From an uncultured Alphaproteobacteria bacterium (GTDB lineage: Bacteria > Pseudomonadota > Alphaproteobacteria > RF32 > CAG-239), in the NCBI GenBank assembly GCA_944390885.1, contig CALXRP010000017.1, forward strand, positions 1 through 46,045: 46,045 nt of DNA. The letters are read 5' to 3'. Every line of letters starts with the position of its first letter. Position 1 is the first letter of the stretch. A model generated the notes under the pieces. It was given only the letters and a program-made list of their open reading frames with translations. It searched no databases and was not told the origin of the DNA. Below are positions 9,184-16,738 of this stretch, piece after piece. The position numbers and the translations under genes were made by a program.

Positions 9184-9516
9184 TTATTTAACACATTTAA
9201 AATACATATGGTTAGGCAGCAGCAGCTTGCAGGTAAAAATGGTTTCCTTTACCATCACGGCACGGCTTCCGGTTTCTTGTTCCACACATTCGGCATCGGC
9301 CAGCTTTTGAATCTCTTCAAGTGTTGTCGTCAGCTTATTGTAGCAGATGGCCGGAGCATCGGGTTTTGACGCGCCCACATAAAGTTCAGCCGGCGTCTGG
9401 GCATAAACATTGCGCCTCCGGTCAACATAAGGCGAAAGAGCAGAGCAGGCGCTCGCACAAAAACAAACGGCCAAAATAAAACCGAATTTAAACCTAGACA
9501 ATTTTAAAAACTCCAT
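9184..9516 (-). CDS. Small predicted lipoprotein of unknown function
   Basis: From the ATG at 9516 the product is 110 residues: MEFLKLSRFKFGFILAVC, then FCASAC. This looks like a lipoprotein signal with a lipobox-like S-A-C. The mature part has a YAQTPAELYVG segment and several spaced cysteines, including the C-terminal FKCVK. An upstream TTG at 9537 would add seven residues, but neither start has a good ribosome binding site. I do not recognise the family. It would sit in the envelope if the signal is real. It is divergent from the gene at 9547, with only about 30 bp between the starts. Confidence 0.55.
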   Translation of the reverse strand: MEFLKLSRFKFGFILAVCFCASACSALSPYVDRRRNVYAQTPAELYVGASKPDAPAICYNKLTTTLEEIQKLADAECVEQETGSRAVMVKETIFTCKLLLPNHMYFKCVK

Positions 9517-9546
9517 TAAATTAAAATAAATTTGCAATAACTATAA

Positions 9547-10164
9547 ATGAAGATGTCAAAAATGAAAAGTCAAAATAAATATATTGGTGATGATAAATTA
9601 GCCAAGCTGCTTGAGCATTATAAATGTCCGACCCCGGTCGACGTTGTCAAGGCGCGTTTTATCGGCTCAATCTGCAGCCCTAATTTAGACCTCCGCCCGA
9701 CGGATGTTATATCTTCCTTTTGGCCGGAAGGGCAGGAGCCCCGGTTGGAAACCAAAGACGAGGCCGATCTGTTTTTCAAATTTTTTATGGGTGCCTGGGA
9801 TGACGCTTTTGAAAAGGTCAAAAACAACAATGTTAAGTTTCCACCGTTTAAAAAAGACATAGAAAGCCTGAAAGAAACCTGCCGCCGCCGTTTTGACGAG
9901 CTGGAATGGGGCTTTATCGAAGGCTTCTGGGGCGGCCGCCAGGATTTGAAAATCCCGGCCTACGTTGCGGAGATTATAGATTCCTTAAGTGATGTCGCCG
10001 GGTTATACCGTGTATTGTTAAAAAAACTTGACAAAAACCCCGAACAGGATGAAATTGCAAAGATAATAAGCCACAGCGACAGCATGGCCGAAAAAGCCAT
10101 CAGCTTTATCATTGAAAATTCGGTTCTGCCGCGGATAGAGAGCTTAAAACGCGAGGTAAACTGA
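9547..10164 (+). CDS. Conserved-looking protein of unknown function
   Basis: A 205-residue soluble protein with no signal peptide or membrane segment. It is mostly helical, with the Trp/Phe-rich block DELEWGFIEGFWGG in the centre and a charged C-terminal helix. Three in-frame ATGs lie within the first six codons (9547, 9553, 9562), so the exact start is uncertain. It precedes the nitroreductase gene by about 30 bp and may be cotranscribed with it. The block loosely recalls UPF0149-type proteins, but I would not assign it. Confidence 0.6.
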   Translation: MKMSKMKSQNKYIGDDKLAKLLEHYKCPTPVDVVKARFIGSICSPNLDLRPTDVISSFWPEGQEPRLETKDEADLFFKFFMGAWDDAFEKVKNNNVKFPPFKKDIESLKETCRRRFDELEWGFIEGFWGGRQDLKIPAYVAEIIDSLSDVAGLYRVLLKKLDKNPEQDEIAKIISHSDSMAEKAISFIIENSVLPRIESLKREVN

Positions 10165-10194
10165 CCTATCAAGACGTAATTGGAGATTTTTACA

Positions 10195-10722
10195 ATGGAT
10201 TTAATGGAAGGACTGCTGAGCCGCCGCTCAATTAGAAAATACGCCGATAAACCGGTTGAAAAAGATGTTGTAAGAAAAATCATCAAAGCCGCGCAATACG
10301 CCCCGAGCGCCCACAACACCCAGCCGTGGGAGTTTTTGATTATTGATAACAAAGAACAATTAAAACAACTGCGCCATATTCAGCGTTCGGCTTCTTTTGC
10401 CGAAAATGCTCCGATGGCAATTCTTGTTTGCGGAAATGAAGAAAAAGCTTTCAGCCGGGAAAAAGAGGGCTGGAGCTATGTGGATATTGACTGTTCCGCT
10501 GCAACCCAAAATCTGCTTTTGGCAGCCCATGCCGAGGGACTGGGAGCCTGCTGGTGCGGTGCAACACCGATGACCAAACCGATCGCCGGATTAAAAGAAT
10601 ATTTCAAACTTCCGGAAAACATCAAGCCGTTTTCAATTGTCGTGTTAGGCTATCCCGCCGAGGAATCCAAACTAACCGGCGAACGCTATAATGAAGAACG
10701 CATCCATTGGGGAAAATGGTAA
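10195..10722 (+). CDS. Nitroreductase-family flavoprotein
   Basis: Predicted FMN-dependent NAD(P)H oxidoreductase of about 175 residues, the short form of the family. Family motifs: SRRSIRKYADKPV near the N-terminus (FMN phosphate contacts), AAQYAPSAHNTQPWEFLII and GLGACWCG near the C-terminal flavin site. The ATG at 10195 was chosen because GGAG lies nine bases upstream; an in-frame TTG at 10180 overlaps that site. The physiological substrate cannot be told from sequence. Transcription ends at the hairpin at 10734. Confidence 0.88.
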   Translation: MDLMEGLLSRRSIRKYADKPVEKDVVRKIIKAAQYAPSAHNTQPWEFLIIDNKEQLKQLRHIQRSASFAENAPMAILVCGNEEKAFSREKEGWSYVDIDCSAATQNLLLAAHAEGLGACWCGATPMTKPIAGLKEYFKLPENIKPFSIVVLGYPAEESKLTGERYNEERIHWGKW

Positions 10723-10733
10723 TTTTCTGAAAG

Positions 10734-10759
10734 AAACGCTGCTTAGACAGCGTTTTTTT
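10734..10759 (+). terminator. Intrinsic terminator after nitroreductase gene
   Basis: Stem AAACGCTG / CAGCGTTT with loop CTTAGA, followed by a T tract. Confidence 0.85.
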
Positions 10760-10824
10760 GTTTGACCTTTTAATAACGAACTGTTATCTTCGCCTTCCAT
10801 TAAAAATTATTAAAAATTATAATT

Positions 10825-11376
10825 ATGAATAAAAATAAATTTATTTTAATGCCGCACAATGATTTTTCAACTCTGATAAGCGAAAGGGGATATTTTTCGG
10901 ATGAGGAAGAAAACAATCTTTTAGACAGCGGACGCTGGGATTTGTTTCTGATTTATTTGGAAACAAGCAGCCTGGGCGATATTCCCTGCCGAAAATTTAT
11001 CAAAACGGCTCCCAAAGAATATATCATACAGTATATAAAAAGATACAAACTGTATAGCGATTCTTTACGGGAACTGATTTTACTGGATGATTATGATTTG
11101 TTAAAAATGGTAATTGAACATCAAATATTTTGCGTCGGGGAACAAAGAAACTTGTTGCGAAACGGCAGTGATAAACTGTTGGAAACGTTTTTTCAGGAAT
11201 ATTGCTTTGCACCGTCGGTTGAAGCCGAGCTTTTGCAAAGCGGCCGGAAAAGAATAATAGCGGCTTATTTACGGCGCCATAAAGTATGGCCGGACAATCG
11301 GCATTTATTGCCGTCTAAAACAAAAGAAAATCCTGTCAAAAAACTTTGGCATCGGATAATTAATTTGTTTTCATAA
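10825..11376 (+). CDS. Helical-repeat protein of unknown function
   Basis: A 183-residue soluble protein built from about four imperfect repeats of roughly 30-40 residues. Each has a short Leu-rich helix, a turn such as DSGRWD, LDDYD, RNGSD or QSGRKR, and a second helix ending in aromatic or basic residues (LFLIYLE, LLKMVIEHQ, LLETFFQEY, IIAAYLRRHK). This resembles HEAT- or ankyrin-like solenoids used for protein binding. There is no signal peptide. The C-terminus is basic. No clear ribosome binding site precedes the ATG. It is followed by a terminator shared with the convergent rubrerythrin gene. No family recognised. Confidence 0.6.
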   Translation: MNKNKFILMPHNDFSTLISERGYFSDEEENNLLDSGRWDLFLIYLETSSLGDIPCRKFIKTAPKEYIIQYIKRYKLYSDSLRELILLDDYDLLKMVIEHQIFCVGEQRNLLRNGSDKLLETFFQEYCFAPSVEAELLQSGRKRIIAAYLRRHKVWPDNRHLLPSKTKENPVKKLWHRIINLFS

Positions 11377-11412
11377 AAAAAGCCCCGTCTTAAATTTTTT
11401 TAAGACGGGGTA
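11376..11412. terminator. Bidirectional intrinsic terminator
   Basis: Stem CCCCGTCTTA (11383-11392) / TAAGACGGGG (11401-11410), with an A tract on the left. It lies between the convergent repeat-protein gene and rbr. Confidence 0.85.
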
Positions 11413-11429
11413 ATTGCAAAAATAAAAAA

Positions 11430-11969
11430 TTAGAATTGTTCTTGCAATTCAAAGAAATAAGCCTGCGGATGGTCGCAAACCGGACATTTTTCCGGCGCTT
11501 TCGGAGATTCTACCCGATGTCCGCAGTTAGCGCATTCCCAAATAACTTTGGTCGGGCGTTCAAAAATTTTGCCTTCGCACAAAGAGTCGAGCAAAGCCTG
11601 ATATCTTTCTTCATGGCCTTTTTCGATTTTGCCGACAGCCTCAAACAAGAAAGCGATTTTTTCAAAACCTTCTTCGCGAGCTTCTTTGGCCATACGGGCA
11701 TACATATCGGTCCATTCATAATTTTCACCGGCAGCGGCATCTTTCAGATTGTCCATGGTAGAAGGAACTTCGCCGCCATGCAGGAGCTTGAACCAGATTT
11801 TTGCGTGTTCTTTTTCATTATTGGCGGTTTGCTCGAACTTGTCGGCAATAATGTTATAGCCTTCTTTTTTGGCTTTGGAAGCATAATAAGTATATTTGTT
11901 GCGGGCCTGAGATTCGCCGGCAAATGCTTCCATCAGGTTTTTTTCGGTTTTAGATCCTTTTAGTTCCAT
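11430..11969 (-). CDS. rbr: Rubrerythrin
   Basis: Predicted cytosolic peroxidase that reduces hydrogen peroxide with electrons from rubredoxin-like donors, a hallmark of anaerobe and microaerophile oxidative defence. The 179-residue protein has an N-terminal ferritin-like diiron domain with the ligands in [21 protein letters not shown] and the second ExxH in [12 protein letters not shown]-terminal rubredoxin domain has two CxxC pairs (CANCGH and CPVCDH). AAGGAG lies nine bases before the ATG. It follows perR by 19 bp on the same strand, so the two are probably cotranscribed and controlled by the Fur-type box at 12392-12412. Confidence 0.95.
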   Translation of the reverse strand: MELKGSKTEKNLMEAFAGESQARNKYTYYASKAKKEGYNIIADKFEQTANNEKEHAKIWFKLLHGGEVPSTMDNLKDAAAGENYEWTDMYARMAKEAREEGFEKIAFLFEAVGKIEKGHEERYQALLDSLCEGKIFERPTKVIWECANCGHRVESPKAPEKCPVCDHPQAYFFELQEQF

Positions 11970-11988
11970 AGTACAAGACTCCTTAAAT

Positions 11989-12375
11989 TTAATTTTTCTT
12001 GAGTTTCAAACATTCATGGCAAATACCCTGAAAGGTAAGGTCATGAGAGATAATATGACTCCCGCTCAGTTCTTCGGCTTTTTTTACCACATCCGGAGCA
12101 ACATCGCAGGGAATATCATAAACTTTATTACAATTAATGCAAATGAAATGATAATGATTTCCGGTATTAAAATCAAAATGAGCCGTGCCGTCGAGCGATT
12201 CTATCTTGCGAATATCACCGTTTTCGGCCAGCAGGTTAAGATTCCGATACACTGTTGCCAAGCTCACGTTCGGAATTTCTTTGCGCAAAGCCTGATAAAC
12301 GGCATCAACGGTCGGATGGCTCATATCCGATTGCACGATTTTGAGAATAAGCTCTCTTTGTCTGGAATAGTTCAT
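11989..12375 (-). CDS. perR: PerR-type peroxide-sensing Fur-family repressor
   Basis: A 128-residue Fur-family regulator. A winged-helix domain (about 1-65, with [13 protein letters not shown] as recognition helix) precedes a dimerisation and metal domain. Against Bacillus PerR, the regulatory metal ligands H37, D85, H91, H93 and D104 fall at H20, D68, H74, H76 and D87, all with the same offset of 17. The structural zinc cysteines are C79, C82, C119 and C122. Aspartate at the D85 position is a mark of PerR, as Fur has glutamate there, so metal-catalysed histidine oxidation is the likely sensing mode. The N-terminus is shorter than in Bacillus. It heads the perR-rbr unit, with a likely operator just upstream. 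Confidence 0.88.
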   Translation of the reverse strand: MNYSRQRELILKIVQSDMSHPTVDAVYQALRKEIPNVSLATVYRNLNLLAENGDIRKIESLDGTAHFDFNTGNHYHFICINCNKVYDIPCDVAPDVVKKAEELSGSHIISHDLTFQGICHECLKLKKN

Positions 12376-12391
12376 AACATTTCACCAAAAT

Positions 12392-12412
12392 CAATAATGA
12401 TTACTATTATTG
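12392..12412. promoter_or_regulatory. Fur/PerR-like operator palindrome
   Basis: CAATAAT-N7-ATTATTG is a 7+7 inverted repeat in the divergent perR/fprA region. The core matches 14 of 19 positions of the classical E. coli Fur box by eye. It begins directly downstream of the perR -10 element, so binding would block perR-rbr transcription. Its distance to the fprA promoter is about 20 bp. Confidence 0.65.
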
Positions 12413-12439
12413 TTTATAATTAAAAAAATCCGTTGTCAA
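12413..12439 (-). promoter_or_regulatory. Predicted perR-rbr promoter
   Basis: On the minus strand, TTGACA (12439-12434) is followed after 15 bp by TATAAA (12418-12413). The -35 box overlaps the opposite-strand fprA -35 box TTGTCA, so the two promoters are back to back. Confidence 0.5.
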
Positions 12440-12461
12440 TAAAGATTTTCGGTATTATTTA
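12433..12461 (+). promoter_or_regulatory. Predicted fprA promoter
   Basis: TTGTCA (12433-12438), 17-bp spacer, TATTTA (12456-12461). The fprA ATG is at 12496 with AAGGAG seven bases upstream. Confidence 0.5.
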
Positions 12462-12495
12462 AAAGAAAATTGATAAATCTGTTAAGGAGAGAAAT

Positions 12496-13671
12496 ATGAA
12501 CGCAGTAGAAATCAAAAAAGACATTTATTGGACAGGCGTGAAAGACTGGAATCTGAGCGAGTTCCACGGCTACAAGACCCCGCGCGGTTCAACTTATAAT
12601 TCCTATCTGATTATGGATGAAAAAATCACATTGGTCGATGGCGCAAAACATTATCTGTCCGATGAACAGATTGCCCGCGTCAGAAGCGTTACCGATTTCT
12701 CAAAAATTGCTTATGTGGTAGTCAACCATGTTGAAATGGATCATTCGGGCAATATGCCGGAAATTATGAAACTGGCGCCCCAGGCGACGATTCTGACCAA
12801 TGCCGCCGGCGAAAAAGCGTTGAATGACCATTATGACACTACCGGTTGGAAGTTTCAGATTATCAAAAGCGGCGACAGCGTTTCCATCGGCAAACGGACG
12901 CTGACTTTTGTAACCACGCCGATGCTGCACTGGCCGGATTCTATGGTAACTTACGTGGCAGAAGACAAGCTGTTGCTGCCGAACGACGGATTCGGACAAC
13001 ATTTCTGCACGGACGGCATTTTTGTAAAAGATCAGCCGTTTGACGTTGTATGCGAAGAGGCCAAAAAATATTATGCCAACATCCTGTTCCCGTTCGGTGC
13101 TCAGGCAGAAAAAGCCCTGAGCGGTTTGGATGGACTGGAAATCGATATGATTGCGCCGTCGCATGGCTGCATCTGGTCGGGCGAAAAAGAAGTTGGTACA
13201 ATCTTGAAGCTTTATGACGAATGGGCTTCCGGCAGAAACAAGGGCAAAGCTGTTATTGTTTATGATACGATGTGGGGAGCAACCGCCACTCTGGCCAATG
13301 CAGTTATGGAAGTTTTCCAAGATGCGGGCATTCCGGTTGTCAAGCGTTGCCTGACCGAAACTCATATTTCGGAAGCAATTGTCGATTTTCTTGATGCCCG
13401 TTACGTTTGTATCGGCACGCCGACCCTGAACAATGAGATGTTCCCGCGCGTTGCCGCTTTTGTAACTTATATGAAAGGCCTGAAACCCAAGAACAAAAAA
13501 GCTTTTGCTTTTGGCTCTTATGGCTGGAAACCCGGCGTTGTCAACCAGATTCAAAAAGTTTATGAAGAACTCGGTTGGGAAACAATTCCGCCGTTTGAGG
13601 AGAAATACACGCCAAAATCAGACGTGGTCGCCAAATTAAAAGAACATGTCAAAACAATGATTGAAAAATAA
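12496..13671 (+). CDS. fprA: Flavodiiron protein (oxygen or NO reductase, FprA type)
   Basis: Predicted cytosolic enzyme reducing O2 to water or NO to N2O, protecting anaerobic metabolism. The 391 residues comprise an N-terminal metallo-beta-lactamase-like diiron domain and a C-terminal flavodoxin domain. All six expected iron ligands are present: H78, E80, D82 (in NHVEMDHSG), H145, D164 and H223 (in SHGCIWSG). The flavodoxin begins near residue 253 with VIVYDTMWGATATLANA. There is no rubredoxin extension, so an external donor is needed. AAGGAG precedes the ATG. It is transcribed away from perR-rbr, the second peroxide or oxygen defence arm of the same locus. Confidence 0.95.
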   Translation: MNAVEIKKDIYWTGVKDWNLSEFHGYKTPRGSTYNSYLIMDEKITLVDGAKHYLSDEQIARVRSVTDFSKIAYVVVNHVEMDHSGNMPEIMKLAPQATILTNAAGEKALNDHYDTTGWKFQIIKSGDSVSIGKRTLTFVTTPMLHWPDSMVTYVAEDKLLLPNDGFGQHFCTDGIFVKDQPFDVVCEEAKKYYANILFPFGAQAEKALSGLDGLEIDMIAPSHGCIWSGEKEVGTILKLYDEWASGRNKGKAVIVYDTMWGATATLANAVMEVFQDAGIPVVKRCLTETHISEAIVDFLDARYVCIGTPTLNNEMFPRVAAFVTYMKGLKPKNKKAFAFGSYGWKPGVVNQIQKVYEELGWETIPPFEEKYTPKSDVVAKLKEHVKTMIEK

Positions 13672-13675
13672 TCAT

Positions 13676-13708
13676 AAAACCCCGGAAGTTTTTTCTTTCG
13701 GGGTTTTT
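13676..13708 (+). terminator. Intrinsic terminator after fprA
   Basis: Stem AAACCCCGGAAG / CTTTCGGGGTTT, nearly complete, loop of Ts, followed by TTTTTGATTT. Confidence 0.85.
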
Positions 13709-13751
13709 GATTTGGGAATATTTAATTTTTTATTGGCTATTCAATAATGCT

Positions 13752-14888
13752 TTAAAATTTCGTGACTATATCAAAAATGGGTGGTTCGAAGCCATTACCA
13801 GGATTTGGTGCTGGGCCGCAATTACGATAGCAAATCATAGATATATTTCCCTCCATTGTGAATTGAAAAGCTTCACACTTTAGTCCTCTGGGTATCATTG
13901 AGATATATCCATAATCCTCACATGTATAAATACCTACGCTAACGTCGGAAGAACCACTGCCGCCTGAAGAAGACGAGCATGTAGAGCAACATTTTCTGGT
14001 ACCGCCGCACCCGTCAGAACAGGAGTATGTACCGCAAGAGCAACCTGTCTCATTAGATTTTGGTGTACAGCAGGAAGAACATTTTGTACAAGTACCGCCA
14101 CAGCCGTTGGAAACGGTATAAGTACCGCAGGAACAGCCATATTGACTGGTACAGCTTGGCGTACAGCAAGCTTTATAAGGATAATAACAAGTCTTTGTGC
14201 CACAGCCGTTTCGGGTTGAACCGCCGCAACCTCCGGGATTTGAAGTCGACGTACCGGATGGACAATTCATGTTGCAGGTATAATAACAGGTATATTCACA
14301 ACCGTCTGTTCCGTTTGTTCCATAAGAAGATGAGGTCAAAGAAGTATAACTCGGACAACCGGTCGGCGTGCAACAGGTCCCGTAAGAGGAATCATAAGAA
14401 CAGCGTCCGGAATTCTTCTTAAGCTTTTGCCCGGAAGGACAGGAGTTTGTATAACCGGTATCACGGCAAGCCCGCTGATTATCAGTTTTACATTGTTTAT
14501 AATAAGGCTGTCCGTTCGGACATTGTCCATCAACATATTGCGGAATAGAACAGGTCTGAGTATTATACCCGTTGTCTTTACACCATTTAACGGCGTCACA
14601 TTTCAGATAATGATCATCACGGGAACAAGTGCCGATTTTAGCATAATATTTCGGACACTCACCGGAAGAATAGTAGGTATATCCTTCTTTCTCACAATAC
14701 TCAGTATCGGAGTTGATATTCATGTTAATATCACCTTGAACAACATCCTCATCTATACAATCCGGTAAGAAACATATTCCAGCTGAAGCATTGGAAGGTG
14801 GGAGAAAGACCGAGAAAGCAGCGGCAACAGCAAGAACCGACACCGCAGAGTTAAGTTTCATGTGTAGCATAGTGTTATAATTTTTCAT
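13752..14888 (-). CDS. Cysteine-rich secreted protein with GCSCGTY repeats
   Basis: A 378-residue exported protein. The signal peptide covers about residues 10-37 (basic start, LAVAAAFSVFL core, SNASAG cleavage region). The ATG at 14888 is supported by GGGAGG seven bases upstream. I count 44 cysteines in 378 residues, many in short units such as CCTPxxxxxxGCSCGTY and SxGCGGT, which occur at least twice in tandem between about 235 and 300. Upstream units are of the type C-x-D-x-GY and C-P-x-G. Such density implies many disulfides and an extracytoplasmic, perhaps surface, location. No known fold is recognised. It is isolated, flanked downstream by fprA's terminator and upstream by repeats. Confidence 0.8.
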   Translation of the reverse strand: MKNYNTMLHMKLNSAVSVLAVAAAFSVFLPPSNASAGICFLPDCIDEDVVQGDINMNINSDTEYCEKEGYTYYSSGECPKYYAKIGTCSRDDHYLKCDAVKWCKDNGYNTQTCSIPQYVDGQCPNGQPYYKQCKTDNQRACRDTGYTNSCPSGQKLKKNSGRCSYDSSYGTCCTPTGCPSYTSLTSSSYGTNGTDGCEYTCYYTCNMNCPSGTSTSNPGGCGGSTRNGCGTKTCYYPYKACCTPSCTSQYGCSCGTYTVSNGCGGTCTKCSSCCTPKSNETGCSCGTYSCSDGCGGTRKCCSTCSSSSGGSGSSDVSVGIYTCEDYGYISMIPRGLKCEAFQFTMEGNISMICYRNCGPAPNPGNGFEPPIFDIVTKF

Positions 14889-14945
14889 CGGCTTCCTCCC
14901 TTATAAAAATTCTTTTCAAAGTCCTTTGTCATTCAAAAATTTCGT

Positions 14946-15135
14946 CATAGCAACGCGGCCTCTTTGGCACAATGTTGACAACTGATCGCTGCCGACGTTC
15001 GGCCGCGCCTGCCGTGCAGGTCATCCCCGGGCACTTTATTTTTTCTAGTCATCCCCGGGCTTGACCCGGGGATCCAGGTCAAATAAATCAGCTCTATTGT
15101 CATTCTGGATTCTCGGGTCAAGCCCGAGAATGACA
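14946..15135. repeat. Composite palindromic intergenic repeats (copy 2)
   Basis: 14946-15022 carries the same AGCAACGCGGCCTCTTTGGC to GCCTGCCGTGCAGGTC element as the window ends. A truncated half palindrome (TCATCCCCGGGCACTTT, 15021-15037), a full CCCCGGGCTTGACCCGGGG palindrome (15048-15077) and a second type, GATTCTCGGGTCAAGCCCGAGAAT (15104-15131), follow. The 14889-15371 gap holds only these repeats and an AT-rich stretch; no gene is visible. Confidence 0.75.
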
Positions 15136-15371
15136 AATTGAGTAACAAGCCTCATAAGAACGACAATAAAGATACTATAACACAAGAAAACACAAGAGTC
15201 AACACTGTGTGAAAAATGAGATAAGAATTTCGGATAAAGATAGTAGAGGTTTTTGTCAAATTTGTGCTTGATTTTTTCTAAAAAATATGTTTTTATAATA
15301 AAACTCAATAAATATTATCTGAATTATTAATCAGCAGCGGGCTTTGGTCCAAAGCACAAATCTGTAATATT

Positions 15372-15932
15372 ATGTGTACAACAAAACTAACCATCGTAGA
15401 CAGCGTAAGTGCAAACATTGAAGAAATCACGGTAAAAAACAAAAAGGAAACATCAAAGAAAAAAACAATTGATGTGTTTTTGACCGATGAGGCCACAATG
15501 TTTAACTTGGCAGAAAAATTTGCCAAGACGCAAAACATCACCTTAACCGGTGTCGGCGAGATCGGTATGGTAACATTAAAGACCAAAACGGAAAAAGAAA
15601 ACGTTGAGGTTTTGTCTGAAGAACAAATTCATGAGCAGTTTGGCTGGGAAAATAAACCCGGAAAACAGGCTTATAAAGCAAAAAAATCTTCCTATACCGA
15701 TAAAAATGAACTTCCTGCCGGAGTTCCGATTTTGTGCTGGAAGTTTTACGGACGTCAGGGAACGGAAAAGGTTGCGGTTATCTTTACTTTTAACAGCAAC
15801 AAGAATCGAGCCGTCATTCCGCTGGAAAATATGCTGAACAATACAACAGCAAAAAAGTCAGTTGAGATTAACGGTGTAAAGTACAAAATCGAGCACGATG
15901 CCAAAAACAAAAAGGTGCTGGTGCTTGTTTGA
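15372..15932 (+). CDS. Protein of unknown function
   Basis: A 186-residue Lys-rich soluble protein without signal or membrane segment. The first half has TKLTIVDSVSANIEEITVKN and LTGVGEIGMVTLKTKTEKE, the second VPILCWKFYGRQGTEKVAVIFTF and VEINGVKYKIEHDAKNKKVLVLV, suggesting alternating beta strands. No ribosome binding site is seen before the ATG, and the start is uncertain. It stands alone between repeats and the hairpin-rich region. Codon use looks ordinary for the window and there is no overlapping alternative frame, so it is probably a real gene. Family not recognised. Confidence 0.55.
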   Translation: MCTTKLTIVDSVSANIEEITVKNKKETSKKKTIDVFLTDEATMFNLAEKFAKTQNITLTGVGEIGMVTLKTKTEKENVEVLSEEQIHEQFGWENKPGKQAYKAKKSSYTDKNELPAGVPILCWKFYGRQGTEKVAVIFTFNSNKNRAVIPLENMLNNTTAKKSVEINGVKYKIEHDAKNKKVLVLV

Positions 15933-15957
15933 TTATAGACACGTTATTGATATAGAA

Positions 15958-15981
15958 AAGCCGGCTGTGAAGCCCGCTCTT
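15958..15981 (+). repeat. GTGA-tetraloop hairpin 1
   Basis: AAGCCGGCT-GTGA-AGCCCGCTCTT: a short stem capped by GTGA, first of five related hairpins between 15958 and 16692. Confidence 0.5.
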
Positions 15982-15997
15982 CCCGTACTTTTAAACT

Positions 15998-16034
15998 AAA
16001 CGCTCAGGCTTAGTCCTGGGCGTTTTTCTTTTTA
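15998..16034 (+). terminator. Intrinsic terminator
   Basis: Stem AAACGCTCAGG / CCTGGGCGTTT with loop CTTAGT and a T-rich tail. It probably ends transcription from the gene at 15372. Confidence 0.8.
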
Positions 16035-16145
16035 CAAAAACAATTGACATCTCGTTTAATCTGTGCTACATCGAATGCACTTTAAAATTATTGGCATTAT
16101 TATTAGAAACGTTCAGATAAAGTGATTTATCATGGTATGTACAAA

Positions 16146-16176
16146 AATAAGACGGACTGTGAAGTTAGTCTTATTT
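16146..16176 (+). repeat. GTGA-tetraloop hairpin 2
   Basis: AATAAGAC ... ACT-GTGA-AGT ... GTCTTATT; A-rich before, T-rich after, like an intrinsic terminator. Confidence 0.55.
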
Positions 16177-16287
16177 GTCAAATAGAATTATGATCGCAAA
16201 AATACAATAATTTTTAAACTCTGAAATCCGGTTTGTTATAAAAACTTACCGTATTTTCTTAAATCAAAAATTGTTTTGCATTTGATA

Positions 16288-16318
16288 AAACGGTCCGCCG
16301 TGAGGTTCACCGTAGTTT
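16288..16318 (+). repeat. GTGA-tetraloop hairpin 3
   Basis: AAACGGT ... GCC-GTGA-GGT ... ACCGTAGTTTTT. The same architecture as hairpins 2, 4 and 5 with different paired bases. Confidence 0.5.
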
Positions 16319-16473
16319 TTCATAGGCCATGATATTTTTTATCATGTAACATAATAAGTTTTCTTTGCTTGTTCACGACGTTTCAGCAAAGGAATACTGA
16401 CTTGACGGTCATCCCTGCAGCGATTGCCCGGATGCCGGCATAACAGATTGTTATGTCTGACTCAAAAATTTCT

Positions 16474-16503
16474 AAATGCCCTTGTTGTGAAACCCGGGCA
16501 TTT
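16474..16503 (+). repeat. GTGA-tetraloop hairpin 4
   Basis: AAATGCCC TT GTT-GTGA-AAC CC GGGCATTT: 13 positions each side, 11 paired, two pyrimidine mismatches in the middle. Confidence 0.55.
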
Positions 16504-16662
16504 TCTTGTTTAAATTTCTGCAAATAAATTTATGAGCAGATCTGGCATTCTGATTTGCAAATATTTTTCCATATATTTAGATAGACTTTTATGATCATTT
16601 GCCAAAACAATGGTAGGGACTATATTCCTATCATAGTACTTCATGGTTTTAGGCAATATTTT

Positions 16663-16692
16663 AATAAGACGGGCTGTGAAGTTCGTCTTATT
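16663..16692 (+). repeat. GTGA-tetraloop hairpin 5, terminator-like
   Basis: A 13-bp stem AATAAGACGGGCT / AGTTCGTCTTATT (two G-U pairs) around GTGA, followed by eight Ts. The 15933-16738 stretch contains these hairpins and no convincing gene. Confidence 0.6.
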
Positions 16693-16701
16693 TTTTTTGT
16701 A

Positions 16702-16730
16702 AAAAAAAACTGCCGAAATCCGGCAGTCTT
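16702..16730 (-). terminator. alaS terminator
   Basis: On the minus strand, ACTGCCG-GATTT-CGGCAGT followed by a run of Ts, just after the alaS stop at 16739. Confidence 0.85.
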
Positions 16731-16738
16731 TATATCCT

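Noticed and set aside
15045..15308. Minus-strand frame translating as FVILGLDPRIQ...LDPRVKPGDD
   Set aside because: Peptides of this kind are the usual false product of the CTCGGGTCAAGCCCGAG repeat, not a gene.
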